From: Thunnus maccoyii
Lineage: Eukaryota; Chordata; Actinopteri; Scombriformes; Scombridae
Reading direction: 5' to 3'
Assembly: GCF_910596095.1 (NCBI RefSeq)
Contig: NC_056548.1
Location: forward strand, 17,074,651 to 17,138,650
DNA: 64,000 nucleotides
Within the stretch, counting starts at the first letter, position 1. The number at the start of each line of letters is the position of its first letter. Shown here in pieces: positions 53,348 through 64,000 of the stretch. The translations under genes were made by a program, and so were the position numbers. The notes beneath the pieces were generated by a model. The model saw only the letters and a list, made by a program, of their open reading frames with translations. It was not told the DNA's origin and ran no database searches.

Positions 53348-56300
53348 ATGTTTCGTAGCAGCACAGAGGAGGTAACCAGCGACAGTACCTCACAGTATGG
53401 ACAAACCTGGCCGGTGTCGCCAGCTGACAGAAACGGACTCAACGACAGTACATCGTACGGTCCGGCTTCAGCTTCCTCAAGTTCATCCCGCCAAAGTTTA
53501 GATGAAGGCAGCACGAGCTCCAGCCATGGTCCAACACTCCCCCCAGCAGCCTCAGGTGATCTTATGGATAGACAGAGTAGTTTAAGCTAACTTAAGCTTT
53601 GGGTTAAATTTTAACTTTTAAGCTAACTTTTACTCTCCAGCAGAGTGAAGCCAGACTTCATGAGGTTAGAGTCAGTAAAAGACAACGAGAGTGACTTATT
53701 AGAACCTAAAATTTCTCAAATCTTAGTCATGAAGTAATTTGTATTGATAGTAGATTATACAAGTGCTGTGGGGTCACATTTGTAAGACTCAACTTTGTGG
53801 CTGGACAGGGCATTACAGTCGATGGATGGATAAGAGTACTTAATTCATCACCACAGGGAGATTTCTGTGTTACAGCAGTAGTAGTCATCACATAGATGAC
53901 AAAAAAACACACGTAGCTCACAAAAACACTCACGATGGGGTCTGTGTCTGTGTGTGAATGACCAATTTATACAAAAGTACTGTACTAAATAAAAATAAGT
54001 AGAATAAAAAATAAGAATGGAAACAATATTTTAAACTTTAAGGGAAGATATTGCTATTAATGTGCAAATTAAATGTAAAATGTTCATTGTACATTGCCAC
54101 TCAGTGGAGGAGTCTCCCTTCCCGGCACAGAGGGGAGTCATTGTAGATGGCTGTTGCTGTAGGCAGGAATGACCTCCTGTAACAGTCCTTATTGCAGCGG
54201 AACTGAAGGAGCCTCCGATTTAAGACTCTCTGTTGTCTGATCAGAAGGTTGTGTAGGGGCTTTGTAGTGTTGTCCATTATGTTGAGCACCTTGTGTAACA
54301 TCCCTCTCTCCACAACCCACTGTAGGGGCTATAATCAGTATCATATAATGACACAGACCCTCTCCTTATATTTTGTGTTGACATAGGTCAGTTCCACCAC
54401 AGCTTCAGGTCAGGCAAGACAAATGCATCACTCCTTGCCTGTACTTCAGACAGCTCCTCCTTCCGCAGCCGTGGAGGAACACCAAGACTCAGAAGGACCC
54501 CTGGGTCTGCAGGGGCCACAGGCACACATCCTGCACGGACACCACTGACTGATCACACCGGTACTTCAGCCCAAGATGATGTTTCAAGTAAGGTGGAAAA
54601 ACAGCTGAGGCAGATTCTTTCATTTGATTTGTTTTTGCAGCAACAACTTGCTCCACTGCGACTCCAACTTCTGGTGCATCTGTGATTGTGGCAGTGGTCG
54701 AAGGGCGCGGTTTGGCCAGGGGAGAGATTGGCATGGCCAGTCTCAACTTGAAATACCCAGAGCTTGTTCTCTCTCAGTTTGCAGACACTGGGACTTATGC
54801 CAAGGTAACCAATGCATTGTCAAAAGCTATAAACTACATGCCAGATTAGCGTAAGCATAATACTTGCTTCACTTATACAAGAACTCATGTCTCAGTCATA
54901 TTTTACACTTCTGAAGGTCATAACCAAGGTTCACATCTTGGTGCCAATGGAAATACTGATGCCAGACACAGCCAGCGAGAAGGGGAAAGGGACAAAGCTG
55001 TTCAACCTCATCACCGAGAACTTCCCGGTACCAATTCAGAAATAGCTGTCATGAGCAAAACACACAAATCCTTCAGACAGACATTTTAAAAACAGAAAAC
55101 TCCCTCACTTGCTCCCCTTTCTCTTTGTTAGCAACTGACATGTGTCCTTGTCAAATGATAGTGTGAGTAATATTTGCTTTTTTCATCATTTTTTGTCAGG
55201 GTGTAGCTTTCACTGCAATCCAAAGGAAGTATTTTAATGAGAGGAAAGGACTGGAGTACATTCAGCAGCTGTGTGCTCCAGAATTTGGCACCGTCATCAT
55301 GGAAGTGCAAGCTAAGTACGCCTCTGAGTACAATATTATGTCAAAATAGATAGACTGTAACACTATACAGTTTTTTTATTAAAAAATGTCATGATTTGTT
55401 CAGGTATTATTGCCTAGCAGCTGCAGCTGCTTTGCTGAAGTACTTAGAGTTCATCCAGAACTCTGTCTACGCTGCCAAGTCTCTCAAAGTGAGCTTTAAA
55501 GGGAGTGAACAGACAGCCATGATTGACTCAGCATCTGCCACTAACATGGAGCTGGTGATCAATAATAGAGACCACAGGTAAACAATAGAAAGCATCATCT
55601 TTGTATGTAGCACTTGCATAAACATAGATGTGTTCAGTGTATTTGTCTTTGTCTGTACACAGGAGTGAGCATACTCTTTTAGGGGTACTAAACCACACAA
55701 AAACACCTGGTGGTGCTAGGAGGTTGCGCTCCAATATACTAGAGCCTCTGGTTGATGTGGACACAATCAACATACGCTTGGACACAATACAAGAGCTGCT
55801 GCAGGACGAGGAGCTCTTCTTTGGCTTGAAGAATGGTCAGGAGCAAACTGTTTTGAATCAGACTGAATATTGTGCATACTGATGATAAGAGCAAGACACG
55901 ACATGACAATATTTGTTGTTTTGCCCTCCTTAGCCATAGGTCATTTCCTTGACATCGACCAGCTGCTTTCTGTTCTTGTCCAAATCCCAAAGCAGGAAAC
56001 GGTATTCAAAGTACTTTTTATTACTTATGATTGATTAATTGATTTTATTGCTATGGAAAGCCTTGACATTATGTGAGTGAGTACCATTTGTGTGTATTCT
56101 GAAATGCCTAAAACTGCTCACGTGTGAAATATTAGTTTCTTCTGTCTTTGTGCACTTTTCAGTACTGTAACTTTATTTTTTTAGGTTCAGGTTGCCGAAG
56201 CAAAGATTACACATGTCATTCAGCTGAAACACACATTAGATCTCGTACCACGGTTAAGGGTGCGTGTATTTTGGTTTATATGCCATAAATGAATGAGAAA

Positions 56301-59300
56301 AAACTGTTTTTTTCCGTTTTTAAGCATTACAATTTATGAATAGATGGTGCTGAAGAACTGCAACACAGCTCTGCTCAAGGCATACAGCACCTCACTAGAA
56401 GACAACAGGTACTAAACTTTATGCCAAATCAAATGTATTTTTCATTCATTCATCATTTTGTGGAAATAAATGCACCACAGTTTACTTTTTACCAACTTAA
56501 TGCACTGTATTTGTTTGTTTGCACTCTCAGATTCGACATGATCCTAAAGCAGATCAAGACAGTAATTAATGATGATGCTACCTACCTGAAGGGGAGCCTG
56601 AACATGCGCACCCAGAAGTGTTATGCTGTACGCCCCAACATCAATGAGTTCCTGGACATTGCCCGGAGAGCTTACACCGAGATCGTGGACGACATTGCAG
56701 GTGTTTGTTCTGGTTGTTCAGTTAATATCTTTGGTTTACAACGTTTATGTGAAGTATTCATTCTGTGAGGCTTATTGAATGCCGTTGTGCTGCACAGGAC
56801 TAGTGAACCAGATGGGGGAGAAATATGGCTTGCCAATGCGTACTAGCTTCAGCACAGCTCGAGGTTTCTTTATCCAGATGAAGCTTGAAGGAGTGGTCTT
56901 ACCTGAGGGGAAACTCCCCTCAGAGTTCATCAAGGTATAGTCCACTAAAGACAGGGACCAACAGACGGATAAAGAATAGAAAGGAAAACAAGATAACTCA
57001 GTGCCAGCCTTGAATGAAGGAAACAATTTCAAATATTTTAAAGCACTTCAATCATTTTGTTGTGATGTTATATTACACATGAAATCATTTGTTGTATCTT
57101 GAAATCTAAAAGATGTTGTAATAAGGGCCAGTGGCATTATGGAAAGGAGAGAGTTGATTTCTTAAAGGCATCATTTTGAGAATTTTAAAAAATGATGAAA
57201 TGAAAAGCCATTATTTTATCATCATGGTCATATGTAAGTATAATTATAATAAAATGGTGTAGCCACCTGTTTGTCTGGTGACATACAACAATGTTTATTC
57301 ACATGATACCTCTTTATTGTTTTTTTTTCCTGTGTTATTATGTATATATTAGGTGTTACCGTGTGTGTGTGTGTGTGTGTGTGAACATCTGTCACCTCAG
57401 GTAACCAAGCACAGGGACAACTATGGCTTCACTACCGTGGACGTGATGAAGATGAATGACCGCTGTGATGAGGCCCTGAGGGAGATCTTTCACATGTCCT
57501 ATGTGTGAGTGCTTCATGATCCTGTGGCTTGAAACAAGCACACCAATGTATTGCACACACGTCATTATACTTTACATAATAGTAAAAGAAAGACTGCTTT
57601 GTACAATGGCTATCCTTGTCTAAAGAATTTCTGAGTTGGTAGGATTTCCATAACTAATTGATTAGTTGTTTAATCAATAAAATTGTTTCTCTTATTTTAT
57701 TTTTCCTCCATAGATGATTTTGATCAATTTGATACATGTTATCATTTATTGCCAGATATGTGAATTGTCATTATACTGTAATGACTATCAAATATCTGAT
57801 CACAAACATAATTGTAGACCTTAGTAGAAGACCTAACAACCAATTAGTCAACTCACTTGTTAAAAAGGGGCCAATGCAGGTTTGTATAGACTCTCTCTAA
57901 GCAAGTTTTCATTTTAATACCTGCTGATTTTGATCAATTTATTGACTTTTACCTTCTACCACCAGAGGGTGCTGTTTTTCAAATATAATTGTCCTCCAGT
58001 GTTTTGCCCTTGCAACATCTAACTTGTCTCAATACAGGGTGATATGTCAACTGCTCAGCACTATCCATGAGCACATCCACTGCCTTTACAAACTTTCTGA
58101 TGCTGTGTCTATGCTGGACATGTTGCTGTCACTGGCAAATGCATGCACCATCTCAGACTATGGTAAGTATAGTAAGTTTGAATCACATTTGATTTTCGTT
58201 GACGAGTCAGTCAGGCTGTCAAATCAACCTTGAATTAGTCTGATCTGTTGTCTGAGGGAGTGCTGTGAGCACATACAGCAGCGCCCAGCCAGTGTCACAC
58301 ATGACAACCAGAAAGTACTCTCCAGAGCTGGCAGCTCTGCTGGCCTCAGTTCTTTTTTGTGTGTGGGTCATGGACAGCACCAGCTCGATCAGCCACGTGG
58401 GTGGTGAGCGCTGGCCCTCAGCTGTCTGAAAGCGTCGCTCCATAGACACGTGCTGACTGCCTGCCCCCATCTATCCCAGCCAGCTTGTACTCAGATTACC
58501 CTTGTTACATAAGCGTGCATTGGTGTGCTGTATTTACTAAGACAAATCTCCCCACCAGAGGAGCTAGCTGACTGTAACCACTGTGCACAACTCTCTGAGA
58601 AGTCACTTTTGATTATATGTGACACACCCTCAGTTCACCAGCCATGAAACAATACACTTATATAATATACACAGTATCAGTAATCACTGAGTCACAGTTA
58701 ACTAGCTATACAGATATTCCAAACACTACTTCATACAATTTAGATGTACGAAGGCATGAAAGACAGTTATTATATAAGCAAAACACTAACAAATCAAGGT
58801 ATTTTGATTGTTGTCGCCTCTTTTCTGCTGTGTCTGCCAGTGCGTCCAGAGTTCACAGACACGCTGGCCATCAAGCAGGGTCGTCACCCCATTCTGGAGC
58901 GACTGGTTGGACAGCAGCCTGTATCGAACAATAGCTACATCTCCGAGGGCAGCAACTTTGTCATCATCACTGGGCCCAACATGAGTGGGAAATCCACCTA
59001 TCTCAAACAGGTGGCGCTGTGTCAGATCATGGCCCAGATAGGTCAGCAGCAAACTTTTCCATCTCACGTGAATTTTGGAATGCAAAGCTGCACAGTGCTG
59101 TGCATTGATTTGAGTTCTGAGCAAATCCCCATTATTATTCCAGGCTCTTTTGTCCCTGCTGAGTATGCCTCTTTTCGTGTCGCAGACCAGATTTTCACCA
59201 GAATTGGTGTGGATGACGATTTTGAAACTAACTCTTCCACCTTCATGTTGGAAATGAAGGAGGTATGTTTCTTTCATGTTACAGCTGCTTGCATCCTTTC

Positions 59301-60534
59301 ATTTTACTCACATTCGGTTTGAAAGAAATCATTACATTATGAATGACTGTATATTTCTTCCCCAAAGATCTCTTACATAATCCACAATGTAAGTGACAGA
59401 TCCCTCATCATCATAGACGAGTTGGGGCGTGGTACCAGTGCTGAGGAAGGCATCGGCATCTGTCATTCAGTTTGTGAGTTCCTCCTTAGCCTCAAGGTAC
59501 AGTATGCACCAATATTATCTGCACTGCCACGCCTTTTCCTATACCGAAAACCAGACCAATCAGATTCCTACAGGCTATATTAAACATTTTAACTGCTGTT
59601 GTCTTTTCTGGTACACCTCTTAGATCAACAGTAAAGCAGTAAAATAAGTATTTGGATAGCTCTGTTATAATCTTTAAGGTGTGTGTTGTTTCTCTGCTGT
59701 TCACAGGCGTTCACCCTGTTTGCCACACACTTTCTTGAGCTGTGCCAACTGGAATCTCTTTATCCCAATGTGGAGAACCAGCACATGGAGGTTCAGCACA
59801 CGCGCAGTGGTGAAACTGGTGCCGAAAGTGTGTTGTTTACACACCTGCTGAGTCGAGGATGCTCTGAAGAAAGACACTATGGTACGGAGACAGTGAAATC
59901 TCAGTGAAATTGGCTGTGAAAAGTGTTTACAGAACTTATTTTTGCTCTTCTAGGTCTGAGAGCAGCAGAAATGACTTCACTCCCTTCAAGCATAATTCAA
60001 GAGGCAAAGACAATTGCCTCCAAAGTCAGCCAGCAGCTTTTGGTATGGCTCATAAAGATCTGATATAGCCTCTTTTTGTGCTACGGTATTTAGTGACTCA
60101 ACTTGCTGTGCATATGTCATGTTTAAAGTACATTTTATTTGGGGCTTTTAAAGCATGTCCAACATTGTGTGGAACAATAGACCAAGCTTTCATTTTACAG
60201 ACTGCCACAGAAAAATGTCGTGCCGTGGCATCTGATGACAAATATCACAGATGTTTTTGTTTCCCTTAATAATTTATATCAGATGAGTGCTGGATAAAGA
60301 AACAGACTTACGGTGTGTTTTGTTATCGTTCTCTAGGCCAAACATCACAGTGATCCGGAAACACAGAGACAGAGAGCTGTATACCACTTGGCCACTCGCC
60401 TCCTGCAGACTGCCAGGAACTCCAGACTAGACCCTGACAGCCTGCGTATGTATCTGAAGGGCCTGAGGAAGCAGTATGAGGCAGAGCTGCAGGCCGCGGG
60501 GCTGCCAGCATCCAAGAACACCGATGAGGAATGA
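53348..60534 (+). CDS. msh4: MutS homologue 4, meiotic recombination protein
   Basis: MSH4 pairs with MSH5 as the MutSgamma sliding clamp, which stabilises Holliday-junction intermediates and promotes meiotic crossovers; it has no mismatch-repair role. Exons: 53348-53555, 54387-54587, 54641-54804, 54917-55027, 55200-55315, 55404-55577, 55663-55835, 55934-56001, 56185-56259, 56344-56408, 56531-56700, 56798-56934, 57401-57504, 58038-58162, 58841-59041, 59144-59262, 59368-59496, 59707-59881, 59954-60042, 60337-60534. All are GT-AG, all phases close: 933 residues (human 936). The Ser/Thr-rich N-terminus (about 1-150) is low in conservation. MutS connector and core follow from [20 protein letters not shown]; the ATPase domain has Walker [10 protein letters not shown] at 675-683 and Walker [12 protein letters not shown] from 750. 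FATHFLELC is intact. The N-terminal mismatch-binding domain of MutS is absent, as expected for MSH4. Full and apparently functional. The start is the first ATG of exon 1, placed by frame and the close match in total length. Confidence 0.97.
53740..54313 (-). mobile_element. LINE remnant in msh4 intron 1 (ORF2 C-terminus)
   Basis: Minus-strand open frame 54101-54313 contains [20 protein letters not shown] and [22 protein letters not shown], a block seen at the C-terminal end of fish CR1/L2-type LINE ORF2. It is followed, in minus sense, by a short 3' UTR of AT-rich sequence. Its orientation opposes msh4. Outer edges are approximate. Confidence 0.65.
57359..57383 (+). repeat. (TG)n microsatellite next to an msh4 splice acceptor
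   Basis: A GT repeat ends 17 bases before the acceptor of msh4 exon 13 (CACCTCAG|GTAACC). Its length could affect the polypyrimidine context of that acceptor. Confidence 0.8.
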
Positions 60535-61200
60535 CTGACTCAGCCTTGTTGTAGGGAGGGGCAGTGAAACACTTGGGGAAAATGAAAGTGACGATGATCA
60601 TTAGTAAGCATTTTGTGTCTATGGATTTGCTTATTTCTTACATTAAATGCATTTCTTTGAATTCCAGTGGTTATGGGTCCCTTTTTGGCCATACAGGCAA
60701 TTTCAAATGATATGAAACTATACATATTATTTTTAATGTATCATAAGATATAGATAATATATATGCGAAATCCTATACCTTAGGAGGTTTAAAAAATATG
60801 AAGTGTGGTTAGTTAACTGAATACAACAGATCAAGATGTTTATTGTCACTCCAGTTATACAGGAACAATTGTGTGAAATACTTTGGCTGAGAGGCTCCAT
60901 TACAGAAAAAATATTAAATATATATAAAAATTCATAAAATATAACACAATATAAAAGGCAGTAAAATATATACATTTTAAATATATGTGTATATATATAT
61001 ATATAAAAAGACAGAACATATATATGTATATATATATAATTTTATGTGTGTATAAAAAGACAGAAATACTCGAGTCTCCATAGAAATATCCAAGTGCTTT
61101 TCACATACTCATGTGTCTTACGGACTTTGGGGAAATGATATGACCACTCCCCTCTTTGCTTTTGTCCTTCTTGCGATTTAAGAACGCGGGACGTCTCAAA
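60535..61200. other. msh4 3' UTR and AT-rich intergenic spacer
   Basis: An ATTAAA polyadenylation signal variant stands at 60642-60647. From about 60836 there is a LINE/SINE-like tail with ATCAAGATGTTTATTGTCAC. The stretch 60920-61045 is rich in TA and ATA repeats. No gene was seen. Confidence 0.45.
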
Positions 61201-61239
61201 AAGGCGGTGTTAAATTCTTATTGTACCTTAGTGCTGTAA

Positions 61240-61461
61240 CGGCTCAGCTCGGTATGCCTCGAGTCACAAAACAAGCGTTCCCTAGCAGCCTGACTATATG
61301 ACCCGCCCCCGCGAACCAGAAACGGCAGATAGTCTGACGGTCCGGATAGCGCAGAAGAAAGCCAGGCTGGAGCTGCCCTGGGAAGTCAGGAGTCTGCCTG
61401 AGTCAACGCAGAACAACGCCATTTCATTACTATCTAAAGCAAGAGCAATTTGAAGCTACAT
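61240..61461 (+). promoter_or_regulatory. GC-rich promoter and untranslated first exon of an unidentified gene
   Basis: Composition switches from AT-rich to GC-rich with many CpG, including a GC-box-like CCCGCCCCCGCG near 61301. Transcribed-looking sequence then ends in a consensus donor, GCTACAT|GTAAGTG, at 61461. No ATG before the donor opens a convincing frame, so the exon is probably 5' untranslated. The donor places the gene on the plus strand, tail to head with msh4. I cannot name it. The exact transcription start is unknown. Confidence 0.6.
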
Positions 61462-64000
61462 GTAAGTGTTTTCGCCTCCGTTTTCCCCGATACAACGTGT
61501 ATTTCTTGTTAAATAGCCGCTTATCCCGGTCTTAGCGCAGCTAAGCTCTTTACTCAGGCCTGGGAACGGCCCTCAGGACTGAAGCGGAAGAAAGGAGCAG
61601 CAGACCGGGTCAGAGATTTCAGGAGAGACGGAGGCTGGATCACCAGTCACACGAGGCCCGTGGGGGCAGAATCCACGCCTCCTCCCATGGTTGTAAAGAG
61701 ACACAAACTTGGGTTTTCATGTAAACGTTTTTCGTGGTCACTTCTATCGCTGAGGACTTCCTCTGTACTAATAATTGGATTGGCCGGCTCACGTTAGTTG
61801 GCTAGCGTTAATGTTAGCTAGCTCATTCATCGAGTGGTGACGAGCCCCTTTTCCTGTAAGGGTTGAACTATTGTAGCAACTACTTGTAGCAATGTCCAGG
61901 CCAACCGTAATCAGCCTCGGCTGTTAGTCATGGTGGTGGAGGAGGGAGCCTGTCGCCGACATGTGAGCCTCTTCTTTCGCTGTCATGGCTCGTTTGATTT
62001 TTATCGTGTGATTTAGGAGCTGATTGGGGCAACTTAGCTTGCAAGATTAGATCAGTTCTGCCTTTTTTGCATCTGTTACCAGCATTCGTATTGCTGTAAG
62101 AACAGCTGCCATTGCGTGTCTTGGTTCACTAGTCTGTAACGTTACAAGGCCGACGATTACACATGACTTAGCATGCTGGGACATTTGGTACTCTGCCTTT
62201 GTGAACTGCCCTTGTTGAATGGTCAGGTGGCTTGCTGGACATCACCCTTTCTTAAAGAACAGTGGAGATGTTGTGACTTATTTCTGGCACTTAAAATTAA
62301 CGGCATGAGTGTTAAATTTACACCTACAATAAGGTGATGACTGGAGATATGGCTATGCATGGCTGTCACACTGTGTCCTGGTTACTCCCGGATCTGTGTA
62401 GTTCGGTAAACTGATTTTAATGTTAATTAAACTCTAAACTTAAGTACTTTTCTGGAGATTACTGGAAATCCTTCAAGGACTACTTGTCCCCACTTTGAGA
62501 AACTTTGGCTCAGAGTCCATGAAGATACTCCTTTCTACCCTTGTGTCATAAGTATCACTATCTTGTAGACGTCTCCTATCTGACATCTCCTGCCTATTTA
62601 CTTGAGGTTTATCTCGCTTATCATGGTTGTCTTTTGTTTCACACATTTACCTTATTGCGGTCTTACCAGGAAGACCAAACCGTTTCAGAGGACTAATAAC
62701 CACCCATGTGTTAATGTTTTCCACTATTTGTACTTTGCTACTGGTAGTTTAGTTTATTACCAGGATACGGATGATGGTTTATGCTTTTGTTATCCTTACT
62801 GCTCAGTTGTTCGACCTATCACTCCAAACTAGTGTATTTTAATTACCTGCAATTATTTAAACTTTCTGATAAAAAGGTTGTTGCTTTATCTGCGAGTGGT
62901 TCCGCTATTATCACAAGGGGATAGAGTTAATATAATTGCAAATTTAGCTTTTATAGCTTTTTTTCTGTAGCACTATTCTAATCTCGAACCAAGGAAATGG
63001 GAGTAGTTTGATTTACATTTGATTTCCATGTTGTAAATTGCACTTGTGGTCTGTGCGTAATGCCTCCCAGAGGAACTGTGCACTTGAGTAGCTCCAAGTT
63101 TCTGTGTTCTCCTGGATGACATATGCTGTTATGTAAATTGTTGCCATCTTTAAGATGTTACATTTTTTGCTGCTTGGCCTGGTTTTCAAGAACTGTCTGC
63201 GTTGCTTTTTGGGCCTGATAGTTATCAGGAGTTCCTCTGTGTCCGCGCCTGCCAAATCAGGAGGGCCGGCCAGCCAAGTGGCTAGATTCCGGGGAGCCAA
63301 CAGCCCGAGAGGGCTTTGTCCTCCGGGCTCATTTTGATGCTGGGACAAGGCTCGGACTGCGCAAGAAGACTCATGCACCTTCCTCTCTGAGGCGTGGGAC
63401 TGAAAGAAAGCAAGCAGGCCTCAAACTTTTACACCACTTACTCCACCCTCACTTTATATGCCAAGAGGCAATATTGCTTTAAGAGTTATTTCACGGCTTC
63501 AATTGGTCTGGACTTGGGAGTTTCCTGGAACATACAATTGATGACATTTAGAGGAAAAAAAAACGTTTCCTGATTTGGTAGCTACTGAAAGTAAGCAGTT
63601 CTCCTTCCATCTAAACCTTATTACCTCATTCACCCACGGTGTGTATGTAAAGTACGTCCTGTACTATAGCTTCTTTATCTTTGTCTTTGGTCTTGTTCTG
63701 TAAAAAGCTAGTTCATGTCCAGGTTTTGGACAGTATCCTCCAGGCCACTGAAAGTCTTTGACCTTTGCATGCTGCCTATAAGCCTGCGTCTGTGGATTGT
63801 GTGCTAACATCCTGCTGTCCAAAATGAATGACACATCTTCTAATGAGGTCAGAGATGAGACTATATATATATTTATACATACACAGGTGAGCAGGGAATG
63901 GAAAAAAATGTCAAGTAAAGGCTAATTTTTTCAAATTACGGTATGGGTTTTTATCCCTGTGGGTTTCACAGTGCTCCCTAAACCAACAACCATTTCTCCG
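61462..64000 (+). other. First intron of the unidentified right-hand gene (to window end)
   Basis: Starts GC-rich (to about 61990), then becomes average. I found no coding exon with family similarity. An ATG at 63824 opens a short frame followed by donor-like CAG|GTGAGC at 63892, but it holds AT microsatellite sequence and I do not accept it as a coding exon. A short GC-rich patch lies near 63240-63410. Confidence 0.4.

Noticed and set aside
63824-63892. First coding exon of the right-hand gene
   Set aside because: The ATG-to-donor stretch reads through an AT microsatellite and has no acceptor-linked or conserved sequence.

Overview
The window is vertebrate nuclear DNA, almost certainly from a ray-finned (teleost) fish. 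It has split genes with GT-AG introns, AT-rich introns full of microsatellites, fish-type LINEs, a BEL/Pao retrotransposon, hAT-like elements, and coding exons that match vertebrate genes along their whole length. No bacterial, phage or organellar sequence was seen.

Four protein-coding genes could be assembled exon by exon, with intron phases that close exactly. They are aspg (asparaginase with ankyrin repeats, minus strand, 13 exons found between 497 and 13102, 3' end outside the window), arf6 (plus, single coding exon 39409-39936), vcpkmt/mettl21d (minus, 5 exons between 49224 and 50791) and msh4 (plus, 20 exons between 53348 and 60534, complete at 933 codons plus stop). A GC-rich promoter and an untranslated first exon ending at a donor at 61461 open a fifth gene that I cannot name. 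The genes share no pathway: amino-acid/lysophospholipid hydrolysis, membrane traffic, lysine methylation of the VCP ATPase, and meiotic crossover formation. ARF6 and VCPKMT are also neighbours in human, so that pair is conserved synteny.

The stretch from about 13.7 to 36.2 kb is a mobile-element and rearrangement zone. In order it holds a decayed LINE (13.76-15.0 kb), a near-identical direct tandem duplication (15051-20168 and 20176-23281; the second copy lacks 2016 bp), a complete 823-bp hAT-type non-autonomous element with an 8-bp target duplication (24394-25216), and a 10.9-kb nested composite (25257-36159). The composite has about 0.6-kb terminal inverted repeats and an 8-bp target duplication. 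Inside it are a 346-bp-arm palindrome and a BEL/Pao LTR retrotransposon (27021-34673) with 519-bp LTRs and a 5-bp target duplication. The BEL polyprotein is dead: one stop codon, a frame change, a missing C-terminus, and asparagine at the first catalytic aspartate of the reverse transcriptase.

Other insertions are a 5'-truncated L1-type LINE in aspg intron 10 with a 16-bp target duplication, an I-clade-like LINE tail upstream of vcpkmt, a LINE 3' tail near 52.6 kb, and a LINE remnant in msh4 intron 1. The 41-49 kb interval is intergenic and I found no gene in it. I found no convincing new molecular system. The most informative structures are the nested composite transposon and the tandem duplication, whose two joints both carry short apparently templated insertions.
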